Assembly (NCBI GenBank): GCA_002422125.1
Contig: DITF01000306.1
Span: 1 to 6,183 of the forward strand
Origin: a bacterium UBP17_UBA6191
GTDB lineage: Bacteria > Muiribacteriota > UBA6191
Length of the DNA: 6,183 bases
Direction: 5' to 3'
In this document: piece by piece, positions 1 to 6,183 of the stretch
Layout of the letters: each line of letters opens with the position of its first letter
Numbering within the stretch: position 1 is the stretch's first letter
Notes under the pieces: model-generated
The model's input: the letters and a program-made list of their open reading frames with translations, nothing else
What the model was told of the DNA's origin: nothing
Databases searched by the model: none
Translations under genes and position numbers: made by a program

Positions 1-447
1 GACAACAAACGGGGAGTGCTGATTGGGACCAAGTCTTACGGTAAGGGTTCGGTTCAAACCGTTATGCCCCTCCCCAACGGTGCAGCCCTTGCCCTCACAA
101 CGGCCTACTACTACACTCCAGCCGGCATCAAAATCCACCAGATCGGCATTACCCCGGATATAGAAGTTTCATTTCCCAAACTTAGTGAATCAGAGCTTCA
201 GGAGTACCGCGATTTCATGGAAAAATCTATCAATCAAACCCACGAAAAAACCCGGGAAAAGCAATCAGCCTACCTGAATTCCCAAAGCGCATCTCAAAAT
301 GCCACTGCTGCTACCACCTCGGTTGAAATGAGTCCGTCCACGACAAATGTTAGTGATTTTTTGCCCGTCTCCCACCATGACACTCAGTTATCCCGCGCCC
401 TAGATGTCATCAAAGCCCTGCAAATCCTACGAGAGAAAAAACGATGA
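1..447 (+). CDS. C-terminal part of S41 carboxyl-terminal processing protease (5' end outside window)
   Basis: This is the last 148 codons of a periplasmic tail-specific serine protease of the CtpA/Tsp (S41) family, which trims or degrades envelope proteins using a Ser-Lys dyad. The reading frame is open from base 1, so the GTG at 16 is an internal valine, not a start. The visible part begins in the catalytic core. Its GTKSYGKGSVQT stretch carries the family's catalytic lysine (residue 15 of the fragment). The TPAGIKI and GITPDIEV segments that close the S41 domain follow. The PDZ domain and the nucleophilic serine lie upstream, outside the window. After residue 60 comes a charged, then Ser/Thr/Ala/Asn-rich low-complexity linker (about 60-115). 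A short DTQLSRALDVIKAL helix ends the protein, as is usual in Ctp proteases. The stop overlaps the next start (ATGA), so the two genes are probably translationally coupled. The family assignment is firm; the physiological substrate is unknown. Confidence 0.95.
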   Translation, partial: DNKRGVLIGTKSYGKGSVQTVMPLPNGAALALTTAYYYTPAGIKIHQIGITPDIEVSFPKLSESELQEYRDFMEKSINQTHEKTREKQSAYLNSQSASQNATAATTSVEMSPSTTNVSDFLPVSHHDTQLSRALDVIKALQILREKKR

Positions 448-1742
448 AATTTCTGCTTGTCTTCTGTTTTTTGTCTGAGCTGTTAGCCTCATTTGGTCCA
501 GACAAAATTCGTCGGCCCCATTACATTGAATCCTCGGATTCCCTGCGTCACAGACCCTCTCCTTATTGGCATGTACCTCTATTAAGAGATGCTGACCCCG
601 TAAATCCTAATCAACTGGATCCAGTATTCAGCCAAAAGGCCTCTGAAAGTGTCACTGAAATCCAAAGGGTGACCACCGTACCTACAGCTAACCTTCGCCC
701 TAATCAGGAGGCCAAAGATTTTCGAAGTCTGGTCAAAAAGCGCAGCAAATGGGCTCATCGGCAGATTAGTGATATGCGGCAATTTACTTTTGCTGTGGAC
801 TGGAGTGCCAAAGAATTTTTGGGTATTCACAACCATTTTGTATCACAGTTTAAAGCCTTGGACATACCGGTGGAATCAGAAGAAAAAGGTGCATTTTTAC
901 TACCAGCCTGGTCCAATCTTTTATTTGTATCCCGTCGTATAGTGCAGTCTGGGCCTGGCTCTCAAATCAAAGGCATTCAAACGGGAGCCGATTCAAAATC
1001 GGACTGGGTCCATCTCTTGTTTCACACCCATAAGGGCTTGGCAAAAATCAAGCTCACCAAACCCAAACCAAGGGCCAGAGTCGCTATACTTGTTGATGAT
1101 GTTGGTTATCACGGGGAGGGGGTGCGCAGGTATCTGAAAATGAATATGCCTGTAACCATAAGTATCCTACCCTTTTATGATACCAGTGCTTATTTTGCCA
1201 AACGCTCCCGACAGCTTGGATTTGAGGTTATGCTTCACATGCCCATGCAAGCCTCTTTTGGCAGTTATTATAAATATGAAAATCTCATCCGCCCTGGACT
1301 AAAGCCCCTGGATTTAATTGAACGGACACAAAATGTACTAAAAGCTGTACCCTATATCCAGGGGGTAAATAATCACGAGGGTAGCAAAGCCACGGAAGAT
1401 GACCTTACCATGAATCTATTGATGTCAGAGCTAAGCCGACATCCTTATTATTTCGTAGACAGTGTTACTTCCCAGAAGTCTGTTGCTTATAAATATGCCA
1501 ATCGGTATGGAATCCCGGCCGCCCGTAGAAATTTTGATTTTCTCGATAATGACAAACGAACCTTTGTGATTGAATCAAAGCTTGAAGAGCTGATTGCCTA
1601 TGCCCTAAACCGCCCTAAACGCATTGTTTTATCAATACTTCACGAAAAAGAAAGCACGGCCATTGCCGTAGAAAATACGCTCCCAGAGTTTCGCAGGCAA
1701 AAGATTGAAATTCTTAGCCCTGGGGACTTCCTTTTGCGTTAA
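444..1742 (+). CDS. Divergent polysaccharide deacetylase family protein (YibQ-like), exported
   Basis: The 432-residue product starts at an ATG overlapping the protease stop, with a purine-rich GAGAG about 8 bases upstream. A short hydrophobic stretch (residues 3-15, after Lys2) looks like a signal peptide, so the protein probably acts in the periplasm. Residues 211-432 form the divergent polysaccharide deacetylase domain. Visible signature blocks are VAILVDDVG (Asp218, Asp219), EVMLHMPM (His265), GVNNHEGS (Asn309-Asn310-His311) and FVDSVT (Asp339), matching the Asp/His metal-site positions of NodB-like deacetylases. YibQ homologues often follow an S41 protease and EnvC, as here, pointing to a role in envelope or peptidoglycan metabolism, but enzymatic activity is not established for the family. 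About 195 residues precede the deacetylase core: a polar linker (20-90) and a likely small folded region (about 95-205). This makes it longer than E. coli YibQ. Family confidence is high; biochemical function is uncertain. Confidence 0.9.
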   Translation: MKFLLVFCFLSELLASFGPDKIRRPHYIESSDSLRHRPSPYWHVPLLRDADPVNPNQLDPVFSQKASESVTEIQRVTTVPTANLRPNQEAKDFRSLVKKRSKWAHRQISDMRQFTFAVDWSAKEFLGIHNHFVSQFKALDIPVESEEKGAFLLPAWSNLLFVSRRIVQSGPGSQIKGIQTGADSKSDWVHLLFHTHKGLAKIKLTKPKPRARVAILVDDVGYHGEGVRRYLKMNMPVTISILPFYDTSAYFAKRSRQLGFEVMLHMPMQASFGSYYKYENLIRPGLKPLDLIERTQNVLKAVPYIQGVNNHEGSKATEDDLTMNLLMSELSRHPYYFVDSVTSQKSVAYKYANRYGIPAARRNFDFLDNDKRTFVIESKLEELIAYALNRPKRIVLSILHEKESTAIAVENTLPEFRRQKIEILSPGDFLLR

Positions 1743-2238
1743 GGTGAAATTCGATTAAAAACCATCCCGGCTTCCAGGGCACAAGCTCAAAGGAAAAGCC
1801 TAAAGACAAAATAAATTTTACCAGCTTGGGAATTTTGTCTGGCGGAATTGGAAGGATCACATCCTCACCAACGGCCATAAATCCAGGCATTTTACTTTCC
1901 AGCACAAAGCCAATCTGAGGTAAGGTGATTACCTTTGATGCCAAATTTGCGAGTTTAGTGCCTATGCCTAAAAGCCAATCACCTCGCGATTGAATCTTTG
2001 GCATTACTGGCATTTTACAGTAGACCCATGAACCTAAAGAATCGCCTTCCACAGCCACTCTGCCAAGAGTCAGATCCACCTGTACCACGGAATTCTCCAC
2101 TAGTTCATTGACCATAATGGTTAAAAGCCATTGACTCTGACAGATATTGCTGACAATCTCAACACTTTGGTCAGGAGCAAGTAACTCCATTTTCCGAAAA
2201 ACAATTGCTTCAGGAATTGGTAGTGTCAGAATATGCAT
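1714..2238 (-). CDS. Hypothetical protein, unrecognised family, possible weak GHKL-like motifs
   Basis: This 174-codon reading frame on the minus strand fills the interval between yibQ and the FKBP gene, where no credible plus-strand gene exists. I chose the ATG at 2238. The alternative ATG at 2319 would run 40 bases into the divergent FKBP lipoprotein gene. Neither start has a clear Shine-Dalgarno sequence, so the start is uncertain. The protein lacks a signal peptide and clear membrane helices, and is probably cytoplasmic. I do not recognise the family. Residues 43-50 (VNELVENS) resemble the N-box of GHKL/HATPase_c proteins such as RsbW-type anti-sigma kinases. Residues 91-100 (GIGTKLANLA) loosely recall the later glycine box. 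No DxGxG motif is visible between them, so this is only a suggestion. The C-terminal half is hydrophobic and proline-rich. Its 3' end overlaps the yibQ 3' end by 29 bases, convergently. Confidence 0.6.
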   Translation of the reverse strand: MHILTLPIPEAIVFRKMELLAPDQSVEIVSNICQSQWLLTIMVNELVENSVVQVDLTLGRVAVEGDSLGSWVYCKMPVMPKIQSRGDWLLGIGTKLANLASKVITLPQIGFVLESKMPGFMAVGEDVILPIPPDKIPKLVKFILSLGFSFELVPWKPGWFLIEFHLNAKGSPQG

Positions 2239-2253
2239 AAGTGTGGCCCGTGC

Positions 2254-2261
2254 TGTATACT
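2254..2261. promoter_or_regulatory. Possible -10 element in the divergent intergenic gap
   Basis: The 41 bases between the minus-strand gene and the FKBP gene contain TGTATACT. Read forward, TATACT (2256-2261) matches the sigma-70 -10 consensus at five of six positions and lies 18 bases before the FKBP start. Because GTATAC is palindromic, the reverse strand offers TATACA about 15 bases before the minus-strand ATG. No good -35 hexamer is found at 16-18 bases in either direction, so this is a weak prediction. Confidence 0.2.
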
Positions 2262-2268
2262 CATGCCC

Positions 2269-2275
2269 GAAAGGA
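2269..2275 (+). promoter_or_regulatory. Ribosome binding site deciding the FKBP gene start
   Basis: A GAAAGGA sequence lies a few bases before the ATG at 2280. It supports that start over the in-frame GTG at 2241. The later start also places the lipoprotein signal peptide directly at the N-terminus. Confidence 0.6.
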
Positions 2276-2279
2276 TACC

Positions 2280-2807
2280 ATGAATCAAAAATTTCCTGCC
2301 TTAATTTCCATGATTGCATTAACTATGATTCTGGGTGGATGCCAGAAAAAACAGGCCGAGCCTTCACAAGTGACCACCTCAACCTCTGTCCCATCTGTAG
2401 GAGCCCCAATGCCTGCTTCAAAACCACTATATAACCCAATCCCCGGTTCTGGAATGCCCTCCATAGCAGGACTTGTTGCAAAGCATATTGACGGAGTTAC
2501 CTACTTTTTATTGCAGGAAGGTGAGGGAGAACCTGGCAAAACCGGACAATCCGTAACCACCCATTACACTGGCTGGTTTGAAAATGGCAAGGTTTTTGAC
2601 AGTTCTCGCACCCGTGGCACCCCTTTCAGTTTTGATGTCGGGGGCAGAGTAATCAAAGGCTGGAATCTTTTAGCCACGGTGCTTCGTCCTGGAGACAAGG
2701 CCTTAGCCATCATTCCACCTCATCTGGCTTACGGACCCGCAGATTACGGCCCAATTCCGGGAAACTCCACCCTGATTTTTGAGATGGAAGTACTCACAGT
2801 TAAATAG
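2280..2807 (+). CDS. FKBP-type peptidyl-prolyl cis-trans isomerase, lipoprotein
   Basis: The 175-residue product is a lipid-anchored FKBP-fold prolyl isomerase, catalysing cis-trans isomerisation of X-Pro bonds and probably helping proteins fold in the envelope. Residues 1-20 form a signal peptide ending in the lipobox Leu18-Gly19-Gly20-Cys21. Gln follows Cys21, not the Asp that retains lipoproteins in the inner membrane, so outer-membrane localisation is likely if the host uses the E. coli rule. A Pro/Ser/Thr-rich tether (22-60) precedes a single FKBP domain (about 65-175). The active-site residues of the family are visible: Tyr96 in HYTGW, Phe106-Asp107 in VFDSS, Val124-Ile125 and Trp128 in VIKGW, Tyr151 in LAYG, and Phe167 in LIFEMEVL. 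The domain therefore looks active. An earlier GTG in frame at 2241 would add 13 residues before the signal peptide and lacks support. The symporter gene starts 20 bases after the stop with no terminator between, indicating cotranscription. Confidence 0.95.
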   Translation: MNQKFPALISMIALTMILGGCQKKQAEPSQVTTSTSVPSVGAPMPASKPLYNPIPGSGMPSIAGLVAKHIDGVTYFLLQEGEGEPGKTGQSVTTHYTGWFENGKVFDSSRTRGTPFSFDVGGRVIKGWNLLATVLRPGDKALAIIPPHLAYGPADYGPIPGNSTLIFEMEVLTVK

Positions 2808-2814
2808 TCGATTT

Positions 2815-2819
2815 TGGAG
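2815..2819 (+). promoter_or_regulatory. Ribosome binding site of the symporter gene
   Basis: A GGAGA-type Shine-Dalgarno sequence (TTGGAGA) sits about 8 bases before the ATG at 2828. It lies within the 20-base spacer after the FKBP stop and fixes this start. Confidence 0.65.
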
Positions 2820-2827
2820 AAACCCCC

Positions 2828-4318
2828 ATGGATGTCAAAACCCTTACCATCTTAGCCTTAAGTGTGTATTTGATTGCCACCTTGATTCTAACAGTCAGAG
2901 GAGCAATGCAGACTAGCTCTGTGAAAAGCTTTGCCTTAGGAGCCGGTGCCATTCACCCAGGCTGGATTGGTTTGTCATTAACGGCCCAGCTCACCAGTGT
3001 GGCAACTTTTGTAGTCAACCCTGGTCTGGTTTACGCTTTTGGGGTGTCCGCTCTTATGGGGCTAGGGGTAGCCGCTGGACTAGGGATCACAATCGGCTTG
3101 ATTGCCTTTTCCGGTAAATTTCGCACAGTGGGTTCTCGGATTGCCGCTTTATCTATTCCGCAATGGATTGGAACCTGCTATCAATCCAATTTTTTAAGGC
3201 TCTTTTTTGCCATAATTTCTTTGTGTCTGGGCACATTTATTGTCCTAATCGCTGTGGCAATCTGTAATGTTTTGGCCAACCTGTTAGGGATTGTGGAACC
3301 AACTGGCAAATATGCTCTTCTAGCCGCCGTGGTAGTGTTTGTATTTACCTACACTCTAGCTGGTGGGGCTGCTACTTCAACCTATACCAACGCTATTCAG
3401 GCCAGTATTATGTTGGTGGTAGCATTAGTTCTGATTCAAAGTGGATTTGGACTCATTACCGCAAAACCTGACCTGTTTTCCCGACTCGGTGAAATGGATC
3501 CAAAACTTTTGGAATGGGCCAATCCCATGTCCCCTTACTTCCGAACCTGGTTTGAGGTATTTTTCTGTAATTTCCTGGTAGGACTAGCCATTGTCTGTCA
3601 GCCGCATATTTTGGGTAAGGCCTTGCTGATTCGCGAGGAATCCCAGATGAAGACCTATCTGGGGGTAGCTGTAATGGCCGGTTCGGTATTTTTAGGCGTA
3701 ATGCTGGTGGGGCTTTATGCCAAAGTGGCTTTACCTCCAATGGCCAGAATTGATCTAGTGGTGCCAGCTTATATCACTTCGGTATTCAGCCCTATGGTGC
3801 AAGTACTCATTGGGATCGGTATGCTCTGCGCGGGAATTTCTACTCTAGAAGGAATCCTCTTGGCTCTATCTGTGATTTTTTCCAATGATATTTTTCCGTT
3901 TATTGTAAAAAGACAGGAGGGTGAACCTGAAGAAGATTATTCCAGAAAGGCCCTGATGTTTGGCCGAACCTGTCTTGTATTTGTGGGTTTACTCAGTATC
4001 TGGATGGCGATTGAACAAATGCGAAATCCTACCGGTGGCAGTGTGGCAATTTTTGCCCAGTATGGGGTTTATCTTTTGTTCACGGCATCTTTTTTACCCC
4101 TAGCCTGTGGTATGTTTTTACCAAAAGTGAAACGACTGGCAGTGACTGCTGGTACTGTATCTGCCGTCATTGGGTACGCCCTGCCTCACTTTCTAAAGAT
4201 CAGTATGTATCATAACAATCCGGCCTTTTTGGCTACCTGTGGCATACTGTTAAGCTGGACGGTAATGATTTTGGTACACAACCTGACATCAGGTCAAAAC
4301 AATGCAGAACAGGTCTGA
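2828..4318 (+). CDS. Sodium:solute symporter (SSS family), substrate unknown
   Basis: The 496-residue protein is an inner-membrane secondary transporter of the SSS family (relatives include PutP, PanF and ActP), which drive solute uptake with the sodium gradient. It has about 13 hydrophobic helices, beginning at residues 5-24. Family landmarks visible are the early-helix segment LSLTAQLTSVATFVVNPGL (49-67), a TLAGGAATSTYTNAIQ segment (176-191) at the place of the usual GG..AV.WTD..Q signature, CQPHILGKAL (257-266), and the later-helix AGISTLEGILLALS (335-348). In the last segment, Ser338-Thr339 line up by eye with the Ser340/Thr341 sodium ligands of PutP. Length is typical for the family. In the WTD-like motif, Asp is replaced by Asn188, which is unusual. 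The substrate cannot be inferred: the neighbours are an FKBP lipoprotein and a HEAT-repeat membrane protein, not a catabolic pathway. The end of the gene overlaps the start of the HEAT gene by 17 bases. Confidence 0.92.
   Translation: MDVKTLTILALSVYLIATLILTVRGAMQTSSVKSFALGAGAIHPGWIGLSLTAQLTSVATFVVNPGLVYAFGVSALMGLGVAAGLGITIGLIAFSGKFRTVGSRIAALSIPQWIGTCYQSNFLRLFFAIISLCLGTFIVLIAVAICNVLANLLGIVEPTGKYALLAAVVVFVFTYTLAGGAATSTYTNAIQASIMLVVALVLIQSGFGLITAKPDLFSRLGEMDPKLLEWANPMSPYFRTWFEVFFCNFLVGLAIVCQPHILGKALLIREESQMKTYLGVAVMAGSVFLGVMLVGLYAKVALPPMARIDLVVPAYITSVFSPMVQVLIGIGMLCAGISTLEGILLALSVIFSNDIFPFIVKRQEGEPEEDYSRKALMFGRTCLVFVGLLSIWMAIEQMRNPTGGSVAIFAQYGVYLLFTASFLPLACGMFLPKVKRLAVTAGTVSAVIGYALPHFLKISMYHNNPAFLATCGILLSWTVMILVHNLTSGQNNAEQV
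4281..4294. promoter_or_regulatory. Inverted repeat covering the likely RBS of the HEAT gene
   Basis: ACCTGA-CA-TCAGGT is a perfect 6-base inverted repeat, realistically a 5-bp stem with a 4-base loop in RNA. Its right arm contains AGGT, the only Shine-Dalgarno-like sequence before the ATG at 4302, with a 7-base gap. The repeat lies in the last symporter codons, so ribosomes finishing the symporter would open it. A regulatory role is inferred, not shown. Confidence 0.35.
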
Positions 4319-6183
4319 TGAGCTGACTTCTGAATCCCTAGAACACAGAAGTCAGAACATTCGGGATCTGGTAATCAGTCGAAATCCTGAGAAGTTAAGG
4401 CTTTTGCAGGCACTGTTTGAGAAAGAAACCAACCCTCAGCTCAAGTATGAGATCCGTAAGGCTATTCATGAGCTTAGTTCGCTTGAAAAAACCAAACCGA
4501 CCTCCGATCCACAGGAGCAGCTAAATCATGAAAAATTACGAAGGGCTTTAAAAAGTGACAATCCCGAAATTCTTAATCGGGCCTTTTTATACTGCGTGCA
4601 ACATAAACTGGAATCCTTCCTTGATGAATTGCAAAACATTGCATCCCAAAGTAATGACCCCTTCCACAGAATCTGTATTTTAAGGCTTAAAACAAATCTT
4701 GGCCCGCGATATTATGAAGATGTTTTAATGGGTCTTAAAGACACAGATTCCAGAGTTATCTGTGCCGCAATCGAAGCCCTTGGCTCCTTTGAAGCCAAAG
4801 AATCCATGGTACAGATTGCCACCTTTTTAGAAGACCCCAGCCCTCGAATTAAAGCATCGGCAATTAAGGTTCTGGCCGAATGGAATGATCAAAGAGCATT
4901 TGTAGTCCTTGACACCATGATTCGTAGTCAGAATACGGCTGAAAAAGAAGCCGCAGCACACTGTTTATGTGTAATGGCAAATCCTGAAAGCCTGAGTCTG
5001 ATTACTCCTCTTTTAGAGGATGCCCACGAGGGAGTTAGAACAAAGGCCTTACGAGCCCTGGAGATTTTATCCTCTCAAGGAAATGCAAAAGCTGAGGAGA
5101 TTCTAAATTCGTATCGCAGTTTTCGACCCTCCCTAATCAAGGACATACCCGTACATGATCAAACTCATGATATGGAATCTGAGCCAGCCCTATTCTCTAA
5201 CTATCCAGAAATCCGTATGGCTGCCATTCAAAAAATTGCCGATTCAGATGCCCCTGACTCAGCTCTCAGGATCCTCAATCGTCTAAATACCGAAAGAGAT
5301 AATCAGGTGATTGCGACTGGTGTCTCTTGCCTATCACGAGCAAAAGGCGACACGGCCTATAAAATTCGTTTCCTGATGAATTATCTGACCCATGAGGATG
5401 GAAGAATTCGGGCCAATGCCATTGAGGTTCTGTACCCGCTGCTTGATGAAGACAAACTAGGACTTTTTGAATCTTATCTGGAAGATGAAAACAATCGGGT
5501 ACGGGGTAATGCCATTTTAGCCATCAGTTCCAAACCCGCTGTAGCCAATCTCTTAAAACCTGCCCTGACCAAGGCTATTCGTGAACTCTGTTATGACTCC
5601 ACGGAGGCCCGACAATTAACTGCCATTTACTGTATCGGCAATATGCAGAGTCCCTGGCAATTACCTTTTTTAGACCATCTGATTTTTAGTCGCCATACTA
5701 AAGTCCGTGAAGCTGCCCAACATTCAGCCAACATCTGGAGCAGCAGCCATCCGGCCATCTTGGAGCAACTGCCCAATTACAAACGAACCATCAAAACCGT
5801 AGATGTGGATTCGGTAAAACTTCCAAGTCGGGAAGAGGTCATGGCCAATCTTGGGCCACAGAAAACGATACAACCCAGCTCACAACATTACACAGGCCGG
5901 CTTTTATCTTTTGGCTATGGGGCTTTTGTGTTTTTTTTCTGGGCCACGGCCCTGACTAGAATTGATATTGAGATGGAGTTAGCCTTTTCCTTAGTGACCG
6001 GATTAGGCTTCTTGAGTGGTGGGGCTTTTCTTCAAGTGGGCATCCTGGGGCTGAACCATCAAAAACCAGTCTTGTGGTTTGCTCTAGCATCCGAACTTAT
6101 CTTAAGCCTCTTGGCATTTTATTATATGGGCATGGAAGAAAGTTTCAAAGAAGGCCTGCCTCTCTTGCTTCGTGGTTTAGCCG
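4302..6183 (+). CDS. HEAT-repeat protein with C-terminal membrane helices (3' end outside window)
   Basis: The frame is open for 627 codons and leaves the window without a stop. An in-frame TGA at 4284 bounds it upstream, so the ATG at 4302, overlapping the symporter by 17 bases, is the first possible ATG. The predicted protein has no signal peptide and begins as an alpha-solenoid. A HEAT-like helix pair lies at about 20-60. A first run of HEAT/PBS-lyase-type repeats spans about 137-270, with units such as LKDTDSRVICAAIEALGSF and LEDPSPRIKASAIKVLAEW. A polar linker follows (about 275-300). A second run spans about 301-410, including LTHEDGRIRANAIEVL and LEDENNRVRGNAILAI. A last repeat with KVREAAQ lies near 457-478. 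A linker (about 480-533) leads to three hydrophobic helices at about 534-553, 560-584 and 590-610. HEAT solenoids bind proteins and have no enzymatic activity, so this is probably an inner-membrane scaffold with a cytoplasmic solenoid. Its partner is unknown; the coupled symporter is a candidate. Confidence 0.88.
   Translation, partial: MQNRSDELTSESLEHRSQNIRDLVISRNPEKLRLLQALFEKETNPQLKYEIRKAIHELSSLEKTKPTSDPQEQLNHEKLRRALKSDNPEILNRAFLYCVQHKLESFLDELQNIASQSNDPFHRICILRLKTNLGPRYYEDVLMGLKDTDSRVICAAIEALGSFEAKESMVQIATFLEDPSPRIKASAIKVLAEWNDQRAFVVLDTMIRSQNTAEKEAAAHCLCVMANPESLSLITPLLEDAHEGVRTKALRALEILSSQGNAKAEEILNSYRSFRPSLIKDIPVHDQTHDMESEPALFSNYPEIRMAAIQKIADSDAPDSALRILNRLNTERDNQVIATGVSCLSRAKGDTAYKIRFLMNYLTHEDGRIRANAIEVLYPLLDEDKLGLFESYLEDENNRVRGNAILAISSKPAVANLLKPALTKAIRELCYDSTEARQLTAIYCIGNMQSPWQLPFLDHLIFSRHTKVREAAQHSANIWSSSHPAILEQLPNYKRTIKTVDVDSVKLPSREEVMANLGPQKTIQPSSQHYTGRLLSFGYGAFVFFFWATALTRIDIEMELAFSLVTGLGFLSGGAFLQVGILGLNHQKPVLWFALASELILSLLAFYYMGMEESFKEGLPLLLRGLA
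4323..4355. other. 10-bp perfect inverted repeat just after the symporter stop
   Basis: CTGACTTCTG (4323-4332) and CAGAAGTCAG (4346-4355) are exact reverse complements separated by 13 bases. The hairpin begins 5 bases after the symporter stop and lies in codons 8-18 of the HEAT gene. No T-run follows, so it is not a canonical intrinsic terminator. It could slow translation, protect the 3' end of the upstream message, or bind a protein. Confidence 0.45.

Noticed and set aside
582..836. Minus-strand 84-codon open frame
   Set aside because: It lies entirely within yibQ, in antisense, with no recognisable family or ribosome binding site.
988..1002. Small perfect hairpin CCGATT-CAA-AATCGG
   Set aside because: It sits mid-gene in yibQ with no T-run or nearby gene boundary. 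A short palindrome like this is expected by chance.
1602..1620. Two tandem copies of GCCCTAAAC separated by one base
   Set aside because: Only two copies, inside yibQ coding sequence, so they do not make a repeat array. Chance similarity is enough to explain them.
2239..2319. Upstream ATG at 2319 giving a 201-residue version of the minus-strand protein
   Set aside because: It would overlap the FKBP lipoprotein signal-peptide codons, and no ribosome binding site is seen. The ATG at 2238 is preferred, though this is not certain.
2147..2434. Plus-strand 95-codon open frame containing CPICRSPNAC, zinc-ribbon-like
   Set aside because: It is a different frame over the 5' half of the FKBP gene and the 5' end of the minus-strand gene. 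The cysteines arise from reading the FKBP signal and tether region out of frame.
3456..3740. Minus-strand 94-codon open frame
   Set aside because: It is antisense inside the symporter gene. Its Pro/Arg-rich composition is typical of a shadow frame.

Overview
The window looks like chromosomal DNA of a Gram-negative bacterium with mid-40s percent GC by eye. The evidence is a periplasmic S41 protease, a YibQ-type envelope protein and an FKBP-type lipoprotein with an outer-membrane-style lipobox. The exact phylum cannot be read from six kilobases. A large HEAT-repeat membrane protein beside these genes would fit a Bdellovibrionota, Deltaproteobacteria or Riflebacteria-like lineage, but that is a guess. 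I see no insertion sequence, phage gene, tRNA, rRNA or CRISPR array.

Left part (1-1742, + strand): the 3' end of a carboxyl-terminal processing protease (S41, Ctp/Tsp type) runs through a 4-base ATGA overlap into a divergent polysaccharide deacetylase (YibQ family). This pair belongs to the widespread envC-ctp-yibQ cell-envelope neighbourhood, so an EnvC-like gene may lie upstream of the window.

Middle (1714-2238, - strand): one unrecognised gene of about 174 codons. It converges on yibQ with a 29-base overlap of coding ends, and it diverges from the next operon across about 41 bases.

Right part (2280-6183, + strand): a tight three-gene run. It holds an FKBP-type peptidyl-prolyl isomerase lipoprotein, a sodium:solute symporter (20 bases later), and a HEAT-repeat protein with C-terminal membrane helices. 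The last gene starts inside the symporter gene and runs off the window. It is open for all 627 codons visible. The symporter/HEAT junction has two inverted repeats, one covering the likely ribosome binding site of the HEAT gene, which suggests translational coupling. The most unusual element is this linked pair: a cytoplasmic HEAT solenoid anchored in the inner membrane and made in coupling with a sodium symporter of unknown substrate.
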